A model generated the notes under the pieces. It made no database searches. It had not been told where the DNA came from and was given only the letters and a program-made list of their open reading frames with translations. Both the position numbers and the translations under genes were made by a program. From Tetradesmus obliquus (Eukaryota; Chlorophyta; Chlorophyceae; Sphaeropleales; Scenedesmaceae), in assembly GCA_030272155.1 (NCBI GenBank), contig CP126202.1, positions 1,302,001-1,366,000 on the forward strand: a stretch of DNA of 64,000 bases, written 5' to 3'. Positions 31,721-42,842 of this stretch are shown in pieces. The stretch's first letter is position 1; each line of letters starts with the position of its first letter.

Positions 31721-32811
31721 ACATCGCCTCAGCATGAGAATAAGTTCAAAGGTCATGAGTTATCAGCTGGCGGCCTTCATTCAAGACCTGCTTTTGTGCA
31801 CACGCCTGACACTCTTGCTCTGCTGCCGTCATCAATTGCTTGCAGGACTTTGTAGACTTTTCAGCACGAGAGACATCCGACGCAACCCTTGCAGGACTAC
31901 TGCAGCTGGCCATGAACAGCAGAAGGCCAGCAGTAGCAGCAACAGCAGCAGCAGCACTGCAGCGCCTGCCTGCGCTGCTTGAGCCAGGCACTGTGCTCTT
32001 GCTGCTAGTTACAGCAGCCATGCGGCAGCACTCAGAGGCGCTACAGCACCTAGCAGCACTTGCAGCAGTACAGCAGCATGTAGATGCAGCAACATTGCAG
32101 ACTGTGCTGATTGAGCTAGTTACTCATGCAGACAACAGCAGCTATGTGCAGCTACTGCGCCGCTTCCCAGCTGCAGCAGCACAGCTAAAAAGCAGCACTG
32201 TAGCAGAGCTGCTGCAGGCGGCTGTTGAGCGAGGCCGGTGTGTTTGGGTGCAGCAGCTGTGTAAGCTTCCAGGGGCGCAGCGGCTGAGCAGCAACGTGAC
32301 AGCGCAGCTGCTGCAAACAGCAGTCGACCGGGGCTACTGCGAGTGCACTTACTATCTATGCAGCTTATCAGCAGCGCGGCGCCTTAGTAATGAGGCTGTA
32401 GCAGAGCTGCTGGAGGCAGCTGTTAAATGCCCTGAGGATGTCACGCAGTGGGCGGTCTCGGATTGCATACATCACCTATGCAGGCTGCCGGCAGCACAGC
32501 AGCTCAGCAGTGAGGTGCTAGCAAGCCTTTTGCATGCTGCTGTGCAGCGCAACAGCGGCGCAGGCGCAGACTGGCTCTGCAAGCTGCCAGCAGCGCAGCA
32601 GCTGAGCAGCAGCTGCGTCGCAGAGCTGCTGTGTGCTGCTGCGAAGCAGCGCAATCAGGTGGTGATGCAGGGAGTGTGCAGGCTGCCAGCAGCTGCGAAC
32701 CTCAAAGCGAGTGAAGACTTTGGTGCGCGGCTGCACCATGTTGCATCGACAGCAGCAGCGGTACTGGCCACAGTGTGTAGTCCGACTGGTGTGAGTTTGA
32801 GTCCTCTGTGA
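30887..32811 (+). CDS. F-box-like protein with helical leucine/alanine repeats
   Basis: Model: join(30887..31411, 31846..32811); 496 aa, in frame. No named family recognised. Residues 10-45 (ELVISMLPYCSRQLGLRGLA and LAATSNRLKSA) have the pattern of a degenerate F-box, a SKP1-binding module of ubiquitin ligases. The second exon encodes about six repeats of roughly 35-40 residues with the core LCKLPAAQQLSS and VAELLQAAVERG. Each should form two helices, like ankyrin- or ARM-type solenoids. Algal proteins with such alanine-rich helical repeats are common and mostly uncharacterised. The intron holds a long (AGCC)n repeat at 31626-31721. The exon model is well supported by flanking GTGAGT and TTGCAG; the F-box call is tentative. 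Confidence 0.7.
31626..31721 (+). repeat. (AGCC)n tetranucleotide repeat in intron
   Basis: About 22 AGCC units with a few interruptions inside the intron of the preceding gene. Confidence 0.92.
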
Positions 32812-34408
32812 GCATCTGAGAAGGTGTGTACTGTTCAACCTTATGCACAGTGCTTCATGTTGCGTCTGCTAGCTGTTGAAGGTAGCTTGAGAGCATCCCG
32901 CTAATCAAGGAGAGAGTTTACGGCACAGCTGCTGCAAGTTGCCGCAGACAGAAGCAGCAGCGGCAAGGGCAGCGTGTAGTGTTGAACTGCGACTTTATTC
33001 ATCCCTAGTGCTTTGAGGGCAGCTGCAAAGCTGTTGGTTGTGGGCTCGGCTTGCTTTGGCAGCATCCTGATGTACAGTATTGTTGTGAGTATCATTGCCA
33101 AAACGCCAAGCGACTTTGTGCACAGCTGAGAAGCTGTCATGTGTGAACCCCTCATGGTGTACAATATGGTTGTTGACAGTAGGGTTTGCAGTTGTTTGTT
33201 GTGTCTGCCTGCTGCCACAGAGTATTGCAGGCTTTGAGCGATTCGATGATTTGAAGTGATCTGGAGTGTGTGCTGCAACGTAAGACCAATTGGTCTTGTC
33301 AACCCAGGCTCACTATTTGCGTTGGCGGTTTCACGGCAGGCAAGTACTCCGGTTGCTGATGGGAGCAACTCATTTTGTACGGTCAGGGGTCAGGTTACGT
33401 TGTGTGGAGAACACGCACCATGCTTTTTGATGATTGAAACACATGTATTACAGCGCCTCCTAGGAGGCCAGGCCTGAGAGTCCTGGCCAGGCCTTCCATG
33501 TCTGCACAGGCAGTGTTTACCAGCATTGTGAATTGCACTAGCTGAGCGGCATTGTGATGATTGCATGCACTGCATGTGATGTGAGCTTCATGGCATGAAG
33601 CTTTGGCAGTATTGCAGGGCGGTCTGAAGGTTGCTGCTGTATAACCTTGTACGTGACCCGTGCAATTTTGTCCACGTGACGTGCATGTGTCGCTTTGAAG
33701 CGGTACGTTGGAACATGGCGCATCAGTGCTGTTCAGCACATATACGGAGACGAAACCTTCGTAGTCAAGCATGCAGTAGTCTTTGTTACACGCCATCTGC
33801 ATGTATACTGACACGGCATGGTTTTTAAATGGGTTCCCTGTGTGCAGGCTGAACCTGGCAGCCTAGCCCGCTTGCACTGCATGGCATGCAATGGATTGTA
33901 TTATCTATGCTTGCAACCAGGGATCCGGCAAGAGAAAGTAAACGTACTCATGTTACCGATCCATCCAGGGTTCCAGTCACTAGTCATAATTGGCGTGACT
34001 AGTACTGCACTAGTGCTGACTGGGCGCCTGCAAATTAAGACCAAACAGCATGCAGCGGCGCAACCCTGACCAGCGCTGATGCTCTTGCGGATCTTCGGCG
34101 CCCTCTGCCTCTCCCCCTCTCTCCCTCTACTCTGGCATAGGAGTAACCATGTTACCATTTAAGCCTTAGCAATGCCGCAACCGGCGTTGCAGATCTTCCT
34201 GTGAGCTGACGCTTATTTGAATCACGCTTGGCGCTGGTGCTTGACGTCAGCAAAATGGCTGCAGCCCTACTTGCCGCCGCTGGCGGCAATGCTCTTGCAG
34301 ATCTTCCTGTGAGCTGGTGCTTTTTTTGGTGCTGTTTCTTTTTTTATTTGTTACCAGGGGGGACGGAATCCTACGCTGGTGCTTGACGTCAGCACCATGG
34401 CCGCAGCC
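32812..34408. other. Intergenic: 3' flanks of two convergent genes
   Basis: No convincing gene. 32921-32979 is a 60-bp remnant encoding one helical repeat (TAQLLQVAADRS) of the gene to the left, followed by a stop. 34080-34330 holds post-stop echoes of the MYND gene to the right. Between about 32980 and 34080 I see nothing but a short palindrome (CCTCCTAGGAGG) at 33456-33467. Confidence 0.55.
34080..34330 (-). repeat. Post-stop echoes of the MYND gene's last exon
   Basis: On the minus strand, the segment for HKKICKSIAASQAK, its stop codon and about 40 bp of 3' flank recur at about 34245-34325 (HRKICKSIAASGGK then TAG). More diverged copies lie at about 34165-34245 and 34080-34110. All lie downstream of the real stop at 34409. 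Confidence 0.88.
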
Positions 34409-36944
34409 CTACTTGGCCTGGCTGGCGGCGATGCTCTTGCAGATCTTCTTGTGAGCCGGGTGGTGCGCCACCTGGCAGGCCTTGCTGCAGTAGCGCGCAG
34501 TCCTGGGAGCGGCACACAAAAACAAAGCACAACTGGCGGTGTCAGTGGCCTGAGGCGAGCATGCCAAATTAACATGAACGGCCGGCAGCAGCGCACGTTT
34601 CTGCAAGCAGCAGCAGCTGCAGCAGCAGCGTCGCTTGGATTGCTGACATGAGATGGGCATGTTGCATGAAGCTGCTGTTGCGGACAATGATGACGGCGAC
34701 TAATTTCCTCAAATCGCTGCAACATCCACAGCAGCCGGATGTGCTTCATGCCGCCTGCCTCACCACTGAAGTCGAGTGTTTGTTATTGAGGGCTGTGAAT
34801 ATGACTCCCTGGCACCACACCCACCTGCAGCGGGAGCACACGCAGCCCTTGCCTGCCACCAGCTGCTGCTCACTGGGGCCGCGCAGCTCCACGCAGTGCG
34901 GGTTGTTGCAGCAGTGCGCCACAGGGCACAGCGCAGCCAGCGCCTCCCCACATGCCACCAGCCGCTGACTCAGTCCAGGCAGCAGCGCCACCAACGCTGC
35001 AGGTAACACTTCACCGCTGCTGCTGCTGCTGCTGCCGCCGCGGTGTGCCACCTCTGCTGCTGCTGCTGCTGTTGCTTCTTCGGCATCTCTCATGGCCTCC
35101 CTGGCTTTCTCCAGCAGCTGCTGCAGCATCCCCAGCTCCTGCAGCAGCTGCTGCTGCTTGCTGGCACGCACCTCTGCCGCGCCTGGCAGATCCGCTGCAG
35201 GCAGCACCTGCCGCAGGCATGCAGCTCCCTCGTAGAAACCCTCTACTGCTTCAGACAGGTGGCCGATGGCCCTTGCCTGGTTTATGTGAACAGCGAAAGC
35301 TGCGCTGAGTTCATCTTCATCTCCCTGAGGCCCCCCTGTGGGGAGCAGCGGGGCATGGCTGCAGGCTGCTACATGAGCCAACGCCTCGGCAGCAGCAGCG
35401 CAGCTCCGCGCGGCCAGCGTCAGCGCCTGGCAACGTTCAGGGCTGCCTGCTGCTGCACCAAGCGCACTGCTGGCAGAGCTTCTAGCAGCAGCTGCAGCTG
35501 CTGCTGCTGTACGCGGTGTGCTTTGGCAGAGCTTGACTGCCTGCTTCATGACGGCTGCGAGCGTTGCTGCATCCTTGCTGGTAACAAACACCCGGGACAT
35601 GTTCATAGCTTCAGTCCTGGGCAGCTGCGGAGCAGCAGCCAGCGAAGCGTGTGCGGCGTGCACTAGCTTGATGCAGCTGCAGCGCAGCGGGAATACATGC
35701 AGCGCTGACACTGGACCCTGCCTGCCGCGCGTAGCCTCCAAAGCCATGCTACATGCCTCCAAGCTGATAATTGCAGTAGGTACAAAGTCCTTCAGCTGTT
35801 CTGGGATGCTGCTCCTGACGGCAATGTCTAGCGCCGCGCATGTCGCCAGCGGCTGCAGCAGCAACAGCGTCGCCAGCCACCGTGGACCGCCTGCACGAGC
35901 ACAGCAACGCAGCGGAGACAAAGCTGTCACCAGGATGCATGCTGCTGCCTTCTTTCGATAATGATGTGCACACGATGCAGCTGTGCATGCATTGCAGCGT
36001 CATGAAGACAACCTGCAGCTTCATTCACAGCAGCGTCACTGCACTGCAATGAGCGCAAATGCCTTGCTCTGTAATGCCTTATTAGTCGCACTTGCACCCT
36101 ATGCACCGCCCAATAAGCGCTGCAACTCCAATGTAGCGCTGCACTATACTGCAGCACCCTGCATATTACAACGTGAACATCATACCCTCGTAGGATGAAG
36201 TTCCGTACGATTAAGGTTCAACCAGCTTCAGCCCATTGCTTACATGTTGAGAAAAGCAAAATCTCCTCTAACAACAATGCAAATAGTTTACCTTCCAGCT
36301 GCGGGACCGCTCACCTGCCATACACAGCTGCTCCACACTAAGCGCAAAACTGTACAGCACTGCAACTAGTTCTCACACTATGTACTCTGTGACGCCCTTC
36401 CTGTCTTTTCTGCAATGCATTGAACAATACTGCGCTGCAACTCCAATGTATTCTCACTCTGATGCACCGCACCTGCCTCTACCGTCTGTGCAACAACTAA
36501 GCTCTGCACGGCACTGCAGCTAGTTCTCATGCTGTGCTCTGTGATACCTGACCCCATTGTACCTGCAATGTACTACAGCTGACTCAGTGAGTTCGTATCT
36601 CACTCTGCAATGCCGCACTCTGTACTGCCTCACCTGCCTCCACCAGCTGTGCCACCACTGAGCCAAACATGATGCAGATGTGTCCTGTGTCGCAGCCATT
36701 CGGCTGCTCCGGGTGCTGCACCGCAAACTGCACTGCCAGCGACAGTAAGTGCAGCACCGGCGGCAGCAGCACAGCAGCAGCGGCCTCGTCGAGGGCACCA
36801 TGAAAAGACAGCGCATGGGCCGAATGGAAGCAGTAGCAGACTGCAGTGAAGCATAGCGCAGGGTCCAGCAGAGCTGCCTCAACGACCAGCTGCACCTGAT
36901 CCAACGAAGGGACCACTGCAGCTTCCTGCAGGCTCTGCCAGCTG

Positions 36945-37028
<84 letters not shown>

Positions 37029-37080
37029 GCCCTCTGCCCCGGCTGTACAGCTGTGCCACTGCCGCCGCTGCTGCCGCCGC

Positions 37081-37121
<41 letters not shown>

Positions 37122-38571
37122 GCATGATAGCAGCCGTCGATGCCTGACGAATGCAGGAATCGCGCCATGGCTGCCAGTTCCATGTGCGGTATTCCTCACA
37201 CACATTGAGCTGCTTGCACGGAGCACCGACAGCTGTCATGCACCGCTCATGGTGACACGGCACATCCAGATACCGCTGACCCCTGCTGCTGCTGCTTGCT
37301 GGTGGCGGTGGTGCTGCTGCTGCCGCGGCTATGTGTGACTTGCCCTTGAGCTTGCGGTGCTCAACTTGCACCCGCCAAGCCAGCAGCAGATGCAGCACAC
37401 GCAGCAGGCAGCATGCACTTGCAGGCTCTGCAGCTGCCATGCTAGAGAAAGTTGCAGCAGATCTTTTCCCAGCATCTGGGCTTGGCGCCATGAACCCGCC
37501 CTTGTCAAGTGCTGTCACAAGGCACGAGTGCACAGCTGAAGCATCCTCTGTGTAAGCTGCTGCTGCTGCTGCTGTGGATGAAGCTGTTGCAGCAGCAGCA
37601 CCGCGGGCATTGCTGCTGCTGCTGCTGCTGCTGACAGGCTGCAGTCTTAGGAAAGCTTGGCTCAGCCGTGCCAGCGGAAACAGCATATCCCTCCACTGCT
37701 GCTCATCGCTTGTGCGGCCCTTGCAGATAATGCCATAGCTTCGGATCAACAAAAGCAGGCTCTCTGCAAGATCCTCAATACTGCCTTTCCCGTGCTGCTG
37801 CTGCTGCTGTCGCTGCTGCTGCTGTGGCGACTTCACTTGGCCAGCTGCACACAGTGCTGCTGTGGCAGGCAGGGTTGCAGCCAGGGTGCTCAGCAGCCCT
37901 GAGGGCAGCACAAATCAAGGCAGCGGAGTTGCAGGAATTGCAGTTCAGGCAGCGCAGTTCAAGGCAGCACAGTTCAAGGCAGCGCCAACCAAGGCAGCAG
38001 GGCAGTAGATGCAAGAGGAATAGTGAGCAGAGCAAGCTGGCAGCAGCAACGCAAGCGGGGCAGTGAAGCATGTGTCGAAGATGACATACACAGCTGCTGG
38101 CCTTGCTGGCAACCTTCCGACTGGCTGCTGACTCGGAGCTGGGAATTAATAAAGCTGGATCACTCCCTTGCTAGCTGGTGACATCTTTATTGCAGCTACC
38201 TGCAACAGAACCTTCTCTACTATGGCTTTTGTTGCCTTGATGCTGTCATGCATTAAGGTTGGGGATGCGGCGCTCTTGCTGTGAGTTGGTGATGGTGTAA
38301 CACTGATGATCAGAGGGAACCGGATAGCTGGTGCTGCTGCTGCATGTCCGGGCCTTGCATGCATTCAAGCATGTTGCAGATGCTCATCATCAGTGTGCTG
38401 CTGCGCTCACGCACCACTTGTGTCCAGACTGGCCCTCATCCTGTCCCGGGCCTGTGGGTCGCCCGCGCTGTCACTGGAAACTTCAGCCATCAACTGCAGC
38501 TTTGATGCTACAAGCATCTGCAGGGCATCCACCGTTGTAGGCACTGGCGCTCCTGCTGCCGCTCCTCCTGC

Positions 38572-38606
<35 letters not shown>

Positions 38607-38895
38607 TTTGCTCTGGCGGCTGTGCCCCTGCTGCAGCAGCGCTGCTGGCCGTCGCAGCTGTTGCAGCCAGGATCTGCAGGCCTGTGGCAATGCTTTTGCA
38701 GGACAGCTGGAACTGCTCGGCCTCAGGGAGCTCTGGGCGATGCGGGCTGTTGCCCTCGCCCAGCTGAAACGCGCTCAGCGCTACTGCACTCAACGCCCAT
38801 TCCTCGCGGTTTGCTGATGTCGTGCCGTACGCCAGGTGTCTCCTGAGAGCGTCAATATCTAAAGGTGAGTTGATGCCGGGTATCTGGCGTTGCAT
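34409..38895 (-). CDS. MYND-type zinc-finger protein, large, low-complexity
   Basis: Model: complement(join(34409..34502, 34825..35890, 36634..37194, 37344..37898, 38415..38895)); 918 aa, in frame. MYND fingers are protein-protein interaction modules, often recruiting repressors. Seen: the C-terminus encodes CCNNPHCVELRG, then CVCSRC and, across the last junction, ARYCSKACQVAHHP and HKKIC, the C6HC pattern of MYND. Upstream is an alpha-helical region (WLATLLLLQPLATC, QLQRRLLQEL-type coiled coil around 35140-35100) and poly-Gln, poly-Ser and poly-Ala runs. The (CTG)25 at 36950-37026 is in-frame poly-Gln. The 37344/37194 intron would use a GC donor (G|GCAAGT) and a weak acceptor. It is the only frame-consistent way I found to reach the downstream frame, so that junction is uncertain. 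Long MYND proteins are an expanded, uncharacterised class in green algae. Confidence 0.72.
36304..36510 (-). repeat. Two echoes of the 3' end of MYND exon 36634-37194
   Basis: On the minus strand, diverged copies of the exon end (CAGCTGGTGGAGGCAG) with a following GGTGAGC or GGTGCGG occur at about 36466-36510 and 36304-36345, downstream of the real donor. Confidence 0.65.
36950..37026 (-). repeat. Coding (CAG)25 poly-Gln tract in the MYND gene
   Basis: About 25 CTG units on the plus strand, CAG in gene sense, encoding poly-Gln in the chosen frame. A second run at 37080-37125 encodes poly-Ser. Confidence 0.85.
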
Positions 38896-40635
38896 GGCTC
38901 GCAGGTGGGAGTTGCTGCGATGTCAGTAGCTGCACCCAGCAGGACAGCAGCAGCACTGGACCAGCCTGGGCTCTCAAGGTGTCTAGCGCTTTCAAGACGT
39001 CGGCACCATGTATGAGATGACTGTGAGACGTAATCTACGATAGCAGCGTACGTAATAACGTCAAAAGCCTTGTTTGCAAGCCGCTCGAGTACGAGGGAGG
39101 CAGTAGCGGCAAGGTGCGGGATCTACTTTCCTGCGCCGATAGGCACGTCAAACGCGTGATGCAATGCAATGCGTTCTTGGCATGTATTCCGTCGCCTGTG
39201 CCGTGACCGTGTTACGTGTTAAAGGCACAACGAGGTATTCTTGTGTCACACTGGTTCCCCTCAGGGCCAGAGGCTTCAGCACTCTCCAGGGGAGGTTCCC
39301 ACAAGGTTTGGTACGGAAGGACTTCAATAGCTGCTTCCCACTAAGAGATTGGTTAGTAATTGTTACAGCTTCTGCATATGCAATATGCGGCTGACTAGCG
39401 AGACTGCATGGCAGTCGCTGCAACATTGGATCATCCATTGGTTGACAGGGGGCAGATCCTTTCAAAGTGATGCTGGACCGGCCAGCATGCAGAGGCCCTG
39501 CACCACTGATGCACTACTGACCCCCTGTCAAGACAGGACACCAACAACTCCTCGGCGTTTTGAAGTGAAGCCGCCATGCCTTAAAAGGGGGCATACACAA
39601 AACAAAAACAAGACATCATAACAGACTATCCACACAGGAGGCACGTAAAGTGGAGGGGCGTGCAGAAGCTGAGCAGGCTGCATATTAAGCTGTAGCTGCA
39701 GCTCAGGTAACCACCCCTGCTTGCTGTCACATCTACCAAGCGACCACAGCAGCACGGGCTTCGAGCGCGCAGCAACACCCAAGCAACCACAGCAGCACGG
39801 TACAATCCACGGTCCATGAGCACTGGGCGTATGTGTAAATCTGATCTAAGAAAATATCTTACAATGCAATATGGTACAAGACGCAATTCATGACCTCAAA
39901 CAATATGATACAAAAAAGTGAGTGACACTACGCAGCAGCCCTACTGAGACTGCTGAATGTCAGACGCTGTGCACGCTTGCTGCAGCGGCTGCACGCGCCG
40001 CTAACGGCAACTCCACACTTCTGCCGCAGTCACGTGCAAAAAAGACACAACATTGACGCACATGTACTACACTCCCTTAACACTGCACACAGCTGGCGCA
40101 AGATGACTGGCAATATCCCACTGGCAGCTGCTGCAATGATCTGCTTGACCCAGCTGGCTCACAGGATACCCTGCTTCTGCTGCAGCCACAAGCGTGGTGC
40201 TGACACTGGCTGCCTCAAAGCTGGTTAACCGGTGCAGCTCTTGCAGCTGCCCCGCTGGCACCTTGTGTCCACACAAACGCCCACAAAAAAAATAATAAAG
40301 CCTCAGGTGGTGCAGCTTGCTGCTTACAGCTGCACATACGGCACAGCCGTGTGCGGCTTGCTGCCTCACATGTGTAGCGTGCTGGCTTCACATGATACCC
40401 TGCTTCTGTGCTGCTGTGGCTGCCAGAGTGGTGCTCGCAAAGATGTCCTTTGCGCTGGCTGCCTGAAAGCCGTCGCGCCGCTGGTGCTCCTGCAGCTGCC
40501 CCGCTGCCACCAGGTGTGCTGCCATGCACCCACACAAAAAAACCTCAGGTGGTGCAGCTTGCTGCTTACAGCTGCACGTTCAACACAGCCGTGTGCAAGC
40601 TGGCTGCCTCAAGGGCTGCACCAGCCTGCCTTCCT
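38896..40635. other. Intergenic: MYND upstream region and DUF1338 3' flank
   Basis: No gene seen from 38896 to 40080. It contains an 11-bp inverted repeat (TTGACAGGGGG at 39442-39452 and its complement at 39521-39531). 40100-40635 carries post-stop echoes of the DUF1338 gene. Confidence 0.55.
40100..40540 (-). repeat. Two post-stop echoes of the DUF1338 gene's last exon
   Basis: On the minus strand, the sequence for AAGQLQEHQRRDGFEAAS and ASTTLAAAAAQKQGIL recurs at about 40370-40525 and 40150-40270 with frameshifts. Both lie downstream of the stop at 40636. Flanking sequence is copied too, giving a 220-240 bp period. Confidence 0.92.
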
Positions 40636-42170
40636 TCACAGGATACCCTGCTTCTGTGCTGCTGCGGCTGCCAGAGTGGTGCTCGCAAAAATGTCTTTGG
40701 CGCTGGCTGCCTCAAAGCCGTCACGGCGCTGGTGCTCCTGCAGCTGCCCCGCTGCTGCCAGGTGTGCGTGCTGCGGCTGCGGCTTGCGCTCGACAAACTC
40801 CATGTAAGCGCCCACCACCGGGTGCACCTGCAATATATGCAAGTATGTTGTTATGGTGCTGCAAAGGCACGGGTTTGTGGGGCAATTACAAAAGCGAATG
40901 CTGCGGCTGCGGCTTGCGCTCACAAATTCCATGTAGGCGCCAACCACCGGGAGCACCTGCCGCAACACATGCAGTACAAGAGTAAGGTTGTGTAGGATTT
41001 GAAGTTGCATCACATTAGCAACAGAGAAGGAGTGCTGTGGCTTGCTGCTTGCGCTCAACAAATTTGACGTACGCACCTACCACCGGGTGCACCTGCAACA
41101 GCACATGTGCATTATAATGATGTTGCGAAAGCAAGACGCCAGTGAATAGAATGCAAATGCCGCAGCAGCTGCTTGTGCTCGATATATATCACAACTAGGC
41201 GCCAACCACCCGGTGCACCTGCGCACGCCATGACATGTAAGTGATGAGAGACAGCTGTTGTCAGACAGAAACAACAACCATTACTCCTGCTTTTTGACAA
41301 CAGCTGAAACACACATCACAACATCATTTCACTGCGTTGTCCACAAGGCCTTGTCCCTAGGGCACAACTATGCAAGCGTGCCTTGCGCACCTCTGCTCCT
41401 GCAGAGGTGAAATCCATGACATCAGCCAGGAAACATGCCTCCCCAACAACCACAAGCCCTGTCAGAAGAGATAAAGATGGAAATGTCATGCAGTAGGACT
41501 GCCCGGCTCACCTCTGCTCCTGCAAAGGTGAAGTCCATGACATCAGCCACAGTGGAGCATTGCAGCAGCCCGCTGTCAGGGGTGACCTGCAGCAGCAGCA
41601 GCAGCAGCAGCAGCAAACACTTTAAGGAATAACACCTGTCCACAAGGCTGACGGGCGACAGCAGTGCACTGCACGATGCTGCGCCGCCGAGCGGGACAGC
41701 AGCCCAGGCAAAGACAGTAATCCATGCTCCGCATGATCGGCCAAGCCACACAGCGCTGCGATTTGCTTTTCAATGCCAGGTGAGCAATCTGTTTCAAGCA
41801 GTCGATGGAGCAACTTGCTGTCCTGAAAAACCACAGAAAGATGAGCAAATCATCACATCAGCAGAAGAAAAACCACAGCAGGGAGGCGTTTCATGCGCGC
41901 CTTGAGCAGACCCCCTCCCTCATGCAGCTTACAGCCCTTCATCAAAAAGCCCTTCATCAGGAAGTGCTGCCCACCAACGGCAGAGTAACAAGTAACTGTG
42001 GTGACAGCAGGCATGCATCCCCATCGCACCTTCATCAGCCCTCCCTCCTCATTCAGCTTGAAGCCCTTCATCACAAGGTCATTCGCAAACGCGTAGATGT
42101 CGCCGCTGTGCCCAGCAATGTTGTGTACGCTCAGCGCCGTGTGGTTGAGCCGGTAGCCGTTGACCAGTAC

Positions 42171-42223
<53 letters not shown>

Positions 42224-42803
42224 CAGCAGTATCAGCAGCAGTAAAATTCAGCTGCAGTAACGCAGGACCTCAACAATCTGCACTGCCAAACACCCGTCAG
42301 GCCCACCTTTGCTGCACTCCCTGTGTGCATGCATAACTTGGCTCAATGAATGTAGCATCACACACGTAATCCCAACTCACCACGCGCCGTACTCTGTTAA
42401 TGATGTGCCCGACTAGAAGAGTAACGAACACTAATCTAGGGAAGGACAACCAAGTGTATTCAACTCACCATGCGCCGTATTCGCTTTCCTGCAGCAATGC
42501 CAGGTAGTCTTCCCTGCTAGGTGTCCTCCAAGGCAGCACGCCAGTCACTGCAGCAGTCCAGGCACCGAGCGTGGCTGCAAAGCTGCTGCTGCTGCTGCCG
42601 CTGCTGCTGCTGCTGCCCGGGCTGCTGCTGCTGAGGGAGTCTGCCAGGTCGGCTGTGTAGGAGAGGATGATGGCCTGCGCTGCTGGCGACAGCTTCTCAA
42701 CCTGTCAACAGTTGATGTGCGGGGAGGATTGCAGCAGCAAGAGCAGCAGCAGCAAGAGCAGGAGCAGCAGCAGCAGTAGCAGTAGCAGTATCACCAGCAG
42801 TAT

Positions 42804-42842
<39 letters not shown>

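Noticed and set aside
33456..33500. Terminator-like palindrome CCTCCTAGGAGG and GGCCAGG repeats
   Set aside because: Hairpin terminators are not used for nuclear protein genes; no other support.
36520..37911. Single 463-codon exon reading for the MYND gene
   Set aside because: The frame after the CAG tract becomes Arg/Trp/Cys-rich and motif-free, whereas the other frame continues with helices and joins the next exon in phase.
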